Source of the DNA: Calliopsis andreniformis
Lineage: Eukaryota; Arthropoda; Insecta; Hymenoptera; Andrenidae
Length of the DNA stretch: 64,000 bases
Assembly: GCF_051401765.1 (NCBI RefSeq)
Contig: NW_027480422.1
Span: 19,486,001 to 19,550,000, forward strand
Direction: 5' to 3'
Shown here piece by piece: positions 38,733-51,864 of this stretch. How positions within the stretch are numbered: position 1 is the stretch's first letter; each line of letters starts with the position of its first letter. A program made the position numbers and the translations under genes. The notes beneath the pieces are model-generated. The model made no database searches and was not told the origin of the DNA. It saw nothing but the letters and a program-made list of their open reading frames with translations.

Positions 38733-41728
38733 GGTGAAGCCTAGGTTGTCCGGAACGTAGAAATGGCCATCACCTTCACTCTGGTTGCAATTACTCCTGT
38801 TATACGATGGGAAAACTATTGTATTTATATTGAATTTTATGCTTCAGGCGTTGACTTCCAAGGCCGTAGCTATTCGATGTGGTGGAGCAACGCCCTAGGG
38901 TGAAGCCTAGGTTGCCCGGAACGTAGAAATGACCATATCTTTCACACTGGTTGCAATTATTCGATTTATACGATGGAAAAGCTGTTGTATTTCTATTGTA
39001 TTCTATGCTTCTGGCGTTGACTTCTAAGGCCCTATGTATTCGATCTGGAGGAGCAATGCCTCAGTCTTAAGTCTAGGATGCCCGGAACGTAGAAGTGGCC
39101 GTTACTTAAACACTGGTTGCAATTATTCATTTTATACGATGGAAGAACTGTTGTACATATATCGTATTTTACGCTTCTGGCGTTGACTTCTAAGTCCCTA
39201 GCTATTCGATCTGGTGGAGCAGTGCCCTAGAGTGATGCCTAGATTGCCCGGAACGTAGAAATGACGATAGCTTTCATACTGGTTGCAATTATTCGTTTTA
39301 TATGATGGAAAAACTATTGTATTTATTTTGTATTTGGTGCTCCTGGCGTTGACTTCTTAGGCCCTAACTATTGGATCTGGAGGACCAACGCTCTAGAATG
39401 AAGCCTAGGTTTCCCGGAACGTAGAAATGACTATAACATTCATACTGGTTGCAACTATTCGTTTTATACGATGGAAAATCTGTTGTATTTATTTTATTTT
39501 ATACTTCTGGCGCTGACTTCTAAGACCCTAGCTTTTCGATCTGGTGGAGCAACGTGCTAGAGTGAAGCCTAGGTTTCCCGGAACGTAGAAATGACCATAA
39601 CACTCATACTGGTTGCAATTATTCGTTTTATACGATGGAAAATCTGTTGTATTTTTGTTTTATTTTATGCTTCTGGCGCTGACTTCTAAGACCCTAGCTA
39701 TTCGATCTGGTGCAGCAACGCCCTAGAGCGAAGCCTAGGTTGCCCGGAATGTAGAAATGACCATCACTTTCACACTGGTTGCAATTATTCTTGTTATGCG
39801 ATGGAAAAACTGTTGTATTTATTTTGAATTTTAAGCTTCAGGCGTTGACTTCCAAGGCCGTAGCTATTCGATGTGGTGGAGCAACGCCCTAGAGTGAAGC
39901 CTAGGTTGTCAGGAACGTAGAAGTGACCATTACTTCCACAGTGTTTGCAATTATTCATACTATACAGTGGAAAAACTGTTGTATTTATATTGTATTTTAT
40001 GCTTCAGACGTTGACTTCTAAGGCCGTAGCTATTCGATGTGGTGGAGAAACGCCACAGACTCAAGCCTAGGTGGCCCGGAATGTAGAAATGACCATTACC
40101 TCCACACTGTTTGCAATTACTCATTTTATACAATGGAAAAACTGTTGTATTTATATAGTTTTTTATAGTTATGGCGTTGACTTCTAAGGCCGTAGCTATT
40201 CGATGTGGTGGAGCAATGCCCTAGAGTGAAGCCTCAGATGCCCGCAACGTAGAAATGACCATATCTTTCACACTCTTTGCAATTATTCCTGTTATACGAT
40301 TGAAAAACTGCTGTATTTATATTGTATTTGGTGCTCCTGGCGTTGACTTCTTAGGCCCTAGCTATTCGACCTGGTGGTGCAACGCTCTAGAGTGAAGCCT
40401 AGGTTGCCCGGAACTTAGAAGTGACCATCACCTTCACTCTGGTCGCTAGTATTCCTGTTATACGATGGAAAAACTGTTGTACATATATCGTATTTTATGC
40501 TTCTGGCATTGACTTCTTAGGCCCTAACTATTCGATCTGGTGGAGCAACACCCTAGGGTGAAGCCTAGGTTGCCCGGAACGTAGAAATGACCATAGCTAT
40601 CAGACTGGTTGCAATTATTCGTTATATACAATGGAAAGACTGTTGTATTTATATTGTATTTTATAGTTATGGCGTTGTCTTCTAGGGCCGTAGCTATTCG
40701 ATGTGGTTGAGCAACGTCCTAGAGTGAAGGCTAGGTTGCCCGGAACGTAGAAATGACCATTACTTCCACACTGTTTGCAATTATTCTTATTATACGGTGG
40801 AAAAACTGTTGTATTTATATTTCATTTTATGCCTCTGGCGTTGACTCCTACGGCCGTAGCTATGCGATGTGGTGGAGCAACGCCCTAGAGTGAAGCCTAG
40901 GATGCCCGGAACGTAGAAATGACCATACCTTTCACACTGGTTGCAATTATCCCTGTTATACGATGGAAAAGCTGTTGTATTTGTATTGTATTTTATGCTT
41001 CTGGCGTAGACGTCTTAGGCCCTAACTCTTCGATGTGGTGGAACGACGCCCTAGAGTGAAGCCTAGGCTGCCCGGAACGTAGAAATGACCATAGTTTTCA
41101 TACTGGTTGCAATTATTCGTTTTAAACGATGGAAAAACTGTTGTATTTATTTTGTATTTGGTGCTCCTGGCGTTGACTTCTTAGGCCCTAGCTATTGGAT
41201 CTGGTGGACCAACGCCCTAGAGTGAAGCCTAGGTCGCCAGAAACGTAGAAATGACCATTACTTTCACACTGGTTGCAATTATTCATGTTATACGATGGAA
41301 AAACTGTTGTATCTATTTTGTATTTTATGCTTCTGGCGTTGACTTCTTAGGTCCTAACTATTGGATCTGGTGGAGCAACGCCCTAGAGTGAAGCCTAGGT
41401 TGCCCGGGACGTAGAAATGACCATCACCTTCACTCTGGTTGCAATTATTCCTGTTATACGATGGAAAAACTGTTGTATTTATATTATATTTTATGCTTCA
41501 GGCGTTGACTTCTAAGGCCGTACATATTCGATGTGGTGGAGCAACGCCCTAGAGTGAAGCCTAGGTTGCCCGGAACGTAAAAATGACCATTAGTTCCAAA
41601 CTGGTTGCAATTATTCCTGTTATACGATGGAAAAACTGTTGTATTTATATTATATTTTATGCTTCAGACGTTGACTTCTAAGGCCGTAGCTATTCGATGT
41701 GGTGGAGAAACGCCATAGACTCAAGCCT
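38733..41728 (+). repeat. Super-repeat block R, copy 1 (unamplified, 18 monomers)
   Basis: Diverse monomers without close tandem copies inside the block. Pieces are found in the R2 HOR: 39721-40005 matches 48682-48966; the monomer near 40590-40740 with TATCAGACTGG and TTATGGCGTTGTCTTC matches 50390-50540; and 41079-41728 matches 51367 onward (offset 10,288 bp). R1 therefore looks like an unamplified relative of R2. No gene. Confidence 0.85.
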
Positions 41729-44700
41729 AGGATGCCCGGAACGTAGAAATGACCATACCTTTCACACTGGTTGCAATTATCCCTGTTATACGAAGGAAAA
41801 GCTGTTGTATTTGTATTGTATTACATGCTTCTGGCGTAGACTTCTTAGGCCCTAACTATTCGATCTGGTGGAACGACGCCCTAGAGTGAAGCCTAGGTTG
41901 CCCGGGACGTAGAAATGACCATCACCTTCACTCTGGTTGCATATATTCCTGTTATACAAGGGAAAAACTGTTGTATTTATATTGTATTTTATGCTTCTGG
42001 CGTTGACTTCCTAGGCTCTAACTATTCCATCTGGTGGAGTTACGCCCTAGAGTGAAGCCTAGGTTGCCCGGAATGTAGAAATGACCATCACTTTCACACT
42101 GGTTGCAATTATTCTTGCTATACGATGGAAAAACTGTTGTATTTATTATGTATTTTATGCCTCTGCCGTTGGCTCCTAAGGCCGTAGCTATTCGATGTGG
42201 TGGAGCAACGCCCTAGGGTGAAGCCTAGGTTGCCCGGAACGTAGAAATTACCATTAGTTCCACACTGTTTGCAATTATTCATTTTATACAATGGAAAAAC
42301 TGTTGTATTTATATTGTATTTTATAGCTATGGCGTTGACTTCTTAGGCCCTAACTATTCGATCTGGTGGAGCAACGCCCTAGAGAGAAGCCTATATTGCC
42401 CGGAACGTAGAAGTGACCATTACCTTCTGGCTTGATGCAATTATTCCTGTTATACGTTGAAAAAACTGCTGTATTTTTATTGTATTTTATGCGTCTGGAA
42501 TTGTTTTCGAAGGCCCTAACTATTGGATGTGGTGGAGCAACGCCCTAGAGCGAAACCTAGGTTGCCCGGAACGTAGAAATGATCATTACTTTCACACTGG
42601 TTGCAATTATTCCTGTTATACGATGGACAAACTGTTGGATTTTTATTGTACGTTATGCTTCTGGCGTTGACTTCTTAGGCCCTAGCTATTGGATCTGGTG
42701 GAGCAACGCCTAGAGTGAAGCCTAGGTTGCCCGGAACGTAGAAATGACCATAACCTTCATACTGATTGCAATTATTCGTTTTATACGATGGAAAAACTGT
42801 TGTACTGATATTGCATGTTATGCCTCTGGCGCTGGCTCCTAAGGCCGTAGCTATTCGATGTCGTGGAGCAGCGCCCTAGCGTGAAGCCTAGGTTGCCCGG
42901 AACGTAGAAATAACCATTACTTCCACACTGTTTGCTATTACTCAGTTTATACAATGGAAAAACTGTTGTATTTATATTGTATTTTATAGTTATGGCGTTG
43001 ACTTCTAAGGCCGTAACTACTCGATGTGGTGGAGCAATGCCCTAGAGTGAAGCCTAGGTTGCCCGGAACGTAGAAATGACCATACCTTTCACCCTGGTTG
43101 CAATTATTTCTGTTATACGATGGAAAAACTGTTGCATCTATTTTGTATTTTATGCTTCTGGCATTGACTTGTAAGGCCCTAACTATTCGATGTGGTGGAG
43201 CAACGCCCTAGAGTGAAGCCTAGGTTGCCCGGAACGTAGAAATGACCATAGCTTTCACAATGGTTGCAATTATTCCTGTTATACATGGGAAAAACTGTTG
43301 TATTTATATTGTATTTTATGCTTCTGGCGTTGACTTCTTAGGCCCTAACTATTCGATCTGGTGGAGCAACGCCCTAGAGGGAAGCCTAGGTTGCCCGGAA
43401 TGTAGAAATGACCATAACTTTCACACTGGTTGCAATTATTCTTGTTATACGATGGAAAAACTGTTGTATTTATTTTGTATTTTATGCCTCTGGCGTTGAG
43501 TCCTAAGGCCGTAGCTTTCGATGTGGTGGAGCAACGCCCTAGAGTGAAGCCTAGGATGCCCGGAACGTAGAAATGACCATCACTTTCACACTGGTTGCAA
43601 TTATTCCTGGTATACGATGGAAAAACTGTTGTATCTATTTTGTATTTTATGCTTCTGGCGTTGTCTTCTTAGGTCCTAACTATTGGATCTGGTGGAGCAA
43701 CGCCCTCTGATGAAGCCGAGGTTGCACGGAACGTAGAAATGCCCATTACTTTCTCACTGGTTGTAATTATTCCTGTTATACGATGGAATAACTGTTGTAT
43801 TTTTATTTTATTTTGTGCTTCTGGCGTTGACTTCTAAGGCCCTAGCTATTCGATCTGGTGGAGCAACGCTCTGGAGTGAAGCCTAGGTTGCCTGGAACGT
43901 AAAAATGACCATTACTTTCACACTGGTCGCGATTATTCCTGTTATATGACGGAAAAGCTGCTGTATCTATTTTGTATTTTATGCTTCTGGCGTTGACTTC
44001 TTAGGTCCTAACTATTGGATCTGGTGGAGCAACGCCCTAGGGTGAAGCCTAGGTTGCCCGGAACGTAGAAATGACCATAGTTTTCATACTGGTTGTAATT
44101 ATTCGTTTTATAACGTGGAAAAACAGTTGTCTTTATATTGTATTTTATGAGTCGGGAGTTGTTTTCTAAAGCCCTAACTATTCGACCTGGTGGACCAACG
44201 CCGTAGAGTGAAGCCTAGGTTGCACGGAACGTAGAAATGCCCATTACTTTCACACTGGTTCTAATTATTCCTGTTATACGATGGAATAACTGTTGTATTT
44301 TTACTTTATTTTGTGCTTCTGGCGTTGACTTCTAAGGCCCGAGCTATTCGATCTGGTGGAGCAACGCTATAGAGTGAAGCCTAGGTTGCCCGGAACTTAG
44401 AAATGACCATCACCTTAACACTGGTTGCAATTATGCCAGTTATACGTTGGTAAAACTGTTGTATTTTTATTGTATTTTATACGTCTGGAGTCGTTTTCTA
44501 AGGCCGCAACTATTCGACCTGGTGGAGCAACGCCCTAGAGTGAAGTCTAGGTTGCACGGAACGTAGAAATGCCCATTTCTTTCACACTGGTTGTAATTAT
44601 TCCTGTTATACGATGGAATAACTGCTCTATTTTTATTTTATTTTATGCTTCTGGCGTTGACTTCTAAGGCCCTAGCTATTCGATCTGGTGGAGCAACCCC

Positions 44701-47358
44701 CTAGGGTGAAGACTAGGTTGCCCGGAACGTAGAAATGACCATATCTTTCAGACTGGTTGCAATTATTCCTTCTATACGATGAAAAAAATGATGTATTTTT
44801 ATTGTATTTTATGCTTCAGGCGTTGTCTTCTAAGGCCCTAACTATTCGATGTTGTGAAGCAACGCCCTAGAGCAAAACCTAGGTTGCCCGGAACGTGGAA
44901 ATGACCATCACGTTCACATTTGTTGCAATTATTCCCGTTATACGATGGAAAACTGTTGCATTTTTATTGTATTTTATGCTTCTGTCGTTGACTTCTTAGG
45001 CCCTAACTATTGGATCTGGTGGACCAACGCCCTAGAGTGAAGCCTAGATTGCCCGGAACGTGGAAATGGCCATCACGTTCACAATTGTTGCAATTATTCC
45101 CGTTATACGATGGAAAAACTGTTGTATTTTTATTGTATTTAATGTTTCGGTCGTTGACTTCTAAGGCACTAGCTATTCGATCTGGTGGAGCAACGCCCTG
45201 GAGTGAAGCCTAGGTTGCCCGGAACGTAGAAATGACCAGTACCTTCAGACTGTTTGCAAATATACATAATATACGATGGAAAAGCTGTTGTATTTATATT
45301 GTATTTTATGCTTCTGGCGTTGACTTCTTAGGCCCTAACTATTCCATCTGGTGGAGCAACGCCCTAGGGTGAAGCCTAGGTTACCCGGAACTTCGAAATG
45401 ACCCTAACTTTCATACTGGTTGCAATTATTCGTTCTATACGATGGAAAAACTGTTGTATTTATACTCTATTTTATGCTTCAGGCGTTGACTTCTTAGGCC
45501 CAAACTATTCGCTCTGGTGGAACAACGCCCTAGAGTGATGCCTAGGTCGCCCGGATCGTTGTAATGACCATTACTTGCACACTGGTTGCAATTTTTCGTT
45601 TTATACGATGGAAAAACTGTTGTATTTATTTTGTATTTGGTGCTCCTGGCGTTGACTTCTTAGGCCCTAACTGTTGAACCTGGTGGACCAACGCCCTAGC
45701 GTGAAGCCTAGGTTGCCCGGAACGTAGAAATGACCATAACATTCATACTGGTTGCAATTATTCATTTTATACGATGGAAAAACTGTTGTACTTATATTAT
45801 ATTTTATGCTTCAGGCGTTGACTCCTAAGGCCGCAGCTATTCGATGTGGTGGAGCAACGACCTAGAGTGAAGGCTAGGTTGCCCGGAACGCAGAAAAGGC
45901 CATGCCTTTCACACTGGTTGCAATTATTCCTGTTATACGATGGAAAAACTGTTGTATTTATATTATATTTTATGCTTCAGGCGTTGACTTCTAAGGCCGT
46001 AGCTATTCGATGTGGTGGAGCAACGCCCTAGAGCGAAGCCTACGTTGCCCGGAAAGTAGAAATGGCCATTACCTCCACACTGTTTGCAATTATTCATTTT
46101 ATACTATGGAAAAACTGTTGTATTTATATTGTTTTTTATAGTTATGGCGTTGACTCCTAACGCCGCAGCTATTCGATGTGGTGGAGCAACGACCTAGAGT
46201 GAAGCCTAGGTTGCCCGGAACGCAGAAAAGACCATGCCTTTCACACTGTTTGCAATTATTCCTGTTATACGATTGAAAGGCTGTTGTATTTATATTGTAT
46301 TTTATGCTTCTGGCGTTGACTTCTAAGGTCCTAACTATTGCATCTGTTGGAGCAACGCCCTAGGGTGAAGCCTAGGTTGCCCGGAACGTATAAATGACCA
46401 TAACTTTCATACTGGTTGCATTTATTCGTTTTATACGATGGAAAAACTATTGTATATATATTGTATTTTATGCTTCTGGCGTTGACTTCTAAGGCCGTAG
46501 CTGTTCGATGTGTTGGTGCAACTCTCTAGAGTGAAGCCTAGGTTGCCAGGAACGTAGATATGACCATATCTTTTACACTGTTTGCAATTATTCATGTTAT
46601 GCGGTGGAAAAGCTGTTGTATTTATATTGTATTTACTGCTTCTGGCGTTGACTTCTAAGGCCATAGCTATTCGACGAGGTCGAGCAACGCCCTAGAGTGG
46701 AGCCTAGATTGCCCGGAACGTAGAAAAGACCATTACCATCACTCGTGTTGCAATTCTTCCTGTTATACGGTGAAAAAACTGTTGTATTGTTAATGTATTT
46801 TATGCTCCAGGCGTTGACTTCTAAGGCCGTAGATATTCGATGGGGTGGAGCAACCTCCTGGAGTGAAGCCTAGGTTGCCCGGAACGTAGAAATGACCATC
46901 ACTTTCAACCTGGTTGCAATTATTCCCGTTATACGATGGAAAAAATGTTGTATTTTTACTGTATTTTATGTTTCGGGCGTTGACTTCTAAGGTCCTAGCT
47001 ATTCGATCTGGTGGAGCAACACCCTAGAGTGAAGCCTAGGTTGCCCGAAACGTAGATATGACCATAACATTTACACTGGTTGCAATTATTCGTTTTATAC
47101 GACGGAAAGACTGTTGTATTTATTTTGTATTTTATGCTTCTGGCGTTGACTTCTATGGGCCTAACTCTTCGATCTGGTGGAGCAATGCCTCAGAGTTAAG
47201 TCTAGCATGCCCGAAACGTCGAAATGATCATTACTATCACACCGGTTGCAATCATTCATGCTATACGATGGAAAAACTGCTGCATATTTATTGTATTTCC
47301 TGCTTCTGGCTTAGACTTCTAAGGTCCTAGCTATTCGATCGGTTGAGGCAACGTCCAA
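41729..47358 (+). repeat. Super-repeat block Q, copy 1
   Basis: About 34 monomers (5,630 bp) matching Q2 58321-63121. The offset falls from 16,592 to 16,426, then to 15,929 and 15,763 bp, corresponding to whole-monomer differences: one monomer at 44400-44565, about four at 44720-45385, a single-monomer gain in Q2, and one monomer near 46275-46500. Between these steps the copies are nearly identical. Confidence 0.92.
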
Positions 47359-48687
47359 GAGTGAAGCCTATGTTGCCCGGAACGTAGAAATGTCCATAAC
47401 TTTCACACTGCTTGCAATTACTCCCGTTATACGATGGACATACTGTTTGACTTTTATTGTACTTTATGCTTCTGGCGTAGACTTCTAAGACCCTATGTAT
47501 TCGCTCTGGCGCAGCAATGACTCAGAGTGAAGTCTAGGATGCCCGGAACGTAGGAATGGCCATTACTTTCACACTGGTTGCAATTTTCCGTTTTATACGA
47601 TGGAAAAACTGCTGTACATATATCGTATTTTATGCTTCTGCCGCTGACTTCCTAGTCCCTAACTATTCGACCTGGTGGAACAACGCCCTAGAGTGAAGCC
47701 TAGATTGCCCGGAACGCTGAAATGACCATTACGTTCACGCTTGTTGCAATTATTCCTGTTATACGATGAAAAAACTGTTGTATTTTTATTTTATCTTTTA
47801 CTTCTGGCGTTGACTTCTAATGCCCTAGCTATTCGATCTGTTGGAGCTACGCCCCAGGGTCAAGTCTAGGTTGTCCGGAACGTAGAAGGGACTATTACTT
47901 TCACACTGGTAGCAATTATTCCTGTTATACGATGGAAAAACTGAAGTATGTTTATTGTATTTTCTGCTTCTGGCGTTGAATTCTATGTCTCTAGCGATTC
48001 GATCTTGTGGGGCAATGCCCTCGAATGAAGCCTAGGTTACCCGGAACGTAGAAATGACCAGTCCTTTCACACTGGTTGCAGTTATTCCTGTAATACGATG
48101 GAAAAAATGTTGAATTTACATTGTATTTTATGCTTCTGGCGTTGAATTCTAAGGCCCTATGTATTCGATCTGGTGGTGCAATGTGTCAGAGTTAAGTCTA
48201 GGATGCCCGGAACGTAGAAATGGCCATTACCTTAACACTGGTTGCAATTATCCGTTTTATACAATGGAGAATCTGTTGTATTTTTATTTTATCTTATGCT
48301 TCAGGCGTTGACTTCCAAGGTCGTAGCTATTCGATGTGGCGGAACAACGCCCTACAGTGAAGCCTAGGTTGCCCGGAACGTGGTAATGACCATCTCTTTC
48401 ACATTTGTTGCAATTATTCCCGGTATACGATGGAAAAACTGTTGTACTTTAATTGTATTTTAGGTTTCGGGCGTTGACTTCTAAGGCCGTAGCTAATCGA
48501 TGTGGTGGGGCAACGCCCTGGAGTGAAGCCTAGGTTGCGCGGAACGTAGAAATGCCCATTTCTTTCACGCTGGTTGCAATTATTCCTTTTTTACGATGGA
48601 ATAACTGCTCTATTTTTATTTTATTTTATTCTTCTGGCGTTGACTTCTAAGGCCCTAGCTATTCGATCTGGTGGAGCAACGCCCTAG
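47359..48687 (+). repeat. Super-repeat block P, copy 2
   Basis: Eight monomers matching P1 (offset 9,955 bp) and P3 (offset 15,763 bp). It is joined directly to Q1 on the left, as P3 is joined to Q2, while P1 has different DNA on its left. On the right it joins sequence that in R1 starts six monomers further on. Confidence 0.92.
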
Positions 48688-49209
48688 AGCGAAGCCTAGG
48701 TTGCCCGGAATGTAGAAATGACCATCACTCTCACACTGGTTGCAATTATTCTTGTTATACGATGGAAAAACTGTTGTATTTATTTTGAATTTTAAGCTTC
48801 AGGCGTTGACTTCCAAGGCCGTAGCTATTCGATGTGGTGGAGCAACGCCCTAGAGTGAAGCCCAGGTTGCCAGGAACGTAGAAATGACCATTACTTCCAC
48901 AGTGTTTGCAATTATTCATACTATACAGTGGAAAAACTGTTGTATTTATATTGTATTTTATGCTTCTGGCATTGACTTCTAAGGCCCTAACTATTCGTTG
49001 TGGTGGAGCAACGCCCTAGAGTGAAGCCTAGGTTGCCCGGAACGTAGAAGTGACCATTACTTCCACACTGGTTGCAATTATTCCTGTTATACGATGGAAA
49101 AACTGTTGTATTTATATTATATTTTATGCTTCAGGCGTTGACTTCTAAGGCCGTACATATTCGATGTGGTGGAGCAACGCCCTAGAGTGAAGCCTAGGTT
49201 GCCCGGAAC

Positions 49210-51864
49210 GTAAAAATGACCATTAGTTCCAAACTGGTTGCAATTATTCCTGTTATACGATGGAAAAACTGTTGTATTTATATTATATTTTATGCTTCAG
49301 ACGTTGACTTCTAAGGCCGTAGCTATTCGATGTGGTGGAGAAACGCCATAGACTCAAGCCTAGGTGGCCCGGAATGTAGAAATGACCATTACCTCCACAC
49401 TGTTTGCAATTACTCTTTTTATACAATGGAAAAACTGTTGTATTTATATAGTTTTTTATAGTTATGGCGTTGACTTCTAAGGCCGTAGCTATTCGATGTG
49501 GTGGAGCAATGCCCTAGAGTGAAGCCTCAGATGCCCGCAACGTAGAAATGACCATATCTTTCACACTGTTCGCAATTATTCCTGTTATACGATTGAAAAA
49601 CTGCTGTACTTATATTGTATTTTACGCTTCTGGCGTTGACTTCTAAGGCTGCAGCTATTCGATGTGGTGGAGCAATGCCCTAGAGTGAAGCCTAGGATGC
49701 CCGGAACGTAGAAATGACCATACCTTTCACACTGGTTGCAATTATCCCTGTTATACGAAGGAAAAGCTGTTGTATTTGTATTGTATTACATGCTTCTGGC
49801 GTAGACTTCTTAGGCCCTAACTATTCGATCTGGTGGAACGACGCCCTAGAGTGAAGCCTAGGTTGCCCGGGACGTAGAAATGACCATCACCTTCACTCTG
49901 GTTGCATATATTCCTGTTATACAAGGGAAAAACTGTTGTATTTATATTGTATTTTATGCTTCTGGCGTTGACTTCCTAGGCTCTAACTATTCCATCTGGT
50001 GGAGTTACGCCCTAGAGTGAAGCCTAGGTTGCCCGGAATGTAGAAATGACCATCACTTTCACACTGGTTGCAATTATTCTTGCTATACGATGGAAAAACT
50101 GTTGTATTTATTATGTATTTTATGCCTCTGCCGTTGGCTCCTAAGGCCGTAGCTATTCGATGTGGTGGAGCAACGCCCTAGAGTGAAGCCTAGGTTGCCC
50201 GTATCGTAGAAATGACCATATCTTTCACACTGGTTGCAATTATTCCTGTTATACGATGGAAAAACTGTTGTATTTCTATTGTATTTTATGCTTCTGGCGT
50301 TGACTTCTTAGGCCCTAACTATTCGATCTGCTGAAGCAACGCCCTAGAGAGAAGCCTATGTTGCCCGGAAAGTAGAAATGACCGTAACTATCAGACTGGT
50401 TGCAATTATTCGTTTTATACGATGGAAAGACTGTTGTATTTATATTGTATTTTATAGTTATGGCGTTGTCTTCCAGGGACGTAGCTATTCGATGTGGTTG
50501 AGCAACGCCCTAGAGTAAAGCCTAGGCTGCCCGGAACGTAGAAATGACCATAGTTTTCATACTGGTTGCAATTATTCGTTTTATACGATGGAAAAACTGT
50601 TGTATTTATTTTGTATTTGGTGCTCCTGGCGTTGACTTCTTAGGCCCTATCTATTGGATCTGGTGGACCAACGCCCTAGAGGGAAGCGTAGGTTGCCCGG
50701 AACGTAGAAATGACCATCACTTTCACACTGGTTGCAATTATTCTTGTTATACGATGGAAAAACTGTTGTATTTATTTTGTATTTTATGCCTCTGTCGTTG
50801 ACTCCTAAGGCCGTAGCTATTCGATGTGGTGGAGCAACGCCCTAGAGTGAAGCCTAGGTTGCCCGGAACGTAGAAATGACCATCACTTTCACACTGGTTG
50901 CACTTATTCTTGTTATACGATGGAAAAACTGTTGTATTTATTTTGTATTTTATGCCTCTGGCGCTGACTCCTAAGGCCGTAGCTTTCGATGTGGTGGAGC
51001 AACGCCCTAGGGTGAAGCCTAGGTTGCCCGTATCGTAGAAATGACCATATCTTTCACACTGGTTGCAATTATTCCTGTTATACGATGGAAAAACTGTTGT
51101 ATTTCTATTGTATTTTATGCTTCTGGCGTTGACATCTTAGGCCCTAACTATTCGATCTGGTGAAGCAACGCCCTAGAGAGAAGCCTAGGATGCCCGGAAC
51201 GTAGAAATGACCGTAACTATCAGACTGGTTGCAATTATTCGTTTTATACGATGGAAAGACTGTTGTATTTATATTGTATTTTATAGTTATGGCGTTGTCT
51301 TCCAGGGACGTAGCTATTCGATGTGGTTGAGCAACGCCCTAGAGTGAAGCCTAGGTTGCCCGGAACGTAGAAATGACCATAGTTTTCATACTGGTTGCAA
51401 TTATTCGTTTTAAACGATGGAAAAACTGTTGTATTTATTTTGTATTTGGTGCTCCTGGCGTTGACTTCTTAGGCCCTAGCTATTGGATCTGGTGGACCAA
51501 CGCCCTAGAGTGAAGCCTAGGTCGCCAGAAACGTAGAAATGACCATTACTTTCACACTGGTTGCAATTATTCATGTTATACGATGGAAAAACTGTTGTAT
51601 CTATTTTGTATTTTATGCTTCTGGCGTTGACTTCTTAGGTCCTAACTATTGGATCTGGTGGAGCAACGCCCTAGAGTGAAGCCTATGTTGCCCGGGACGT
51701 AGAAATGACCATCACCTTCACTCTGGTTGCAATTATTCCTGTTATACGATGGAAAAACTGTTGTATTTATATTATATTTTATGCTTCAGGCGTTGACTTC
51801 TAAGGCCGTACATATTCGATGTGGTGGAGCAACGCCCTAGAGTGAAGCCTAGGTTGCCCGGAAC
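49210..51864 (+). repeat. HOR unit 1 (16 monomers, 2,655 bp)
   Basis: Same monomer order as units 2 and 3, but missing two adjacent monomers: the one with GAGTCC / GTAGCTTTCG and the one with ATAAGTATCAGACTGG / GGTGTAAAC, present at about 53443-53775 and 56429-56761. The difference is 331 bp, two monomers less one base. Confidence 0.93.

Noticed and set aside
46503..46520. RNA polymerase III B-box-like GTTCGATG and A-box-like TGGTGGAGC
   Set aside because: The usual monomer has ATTCGAT, the order of the two elements is wrong for a tRNA-type promoter, and no cloverleaf can be drawn.
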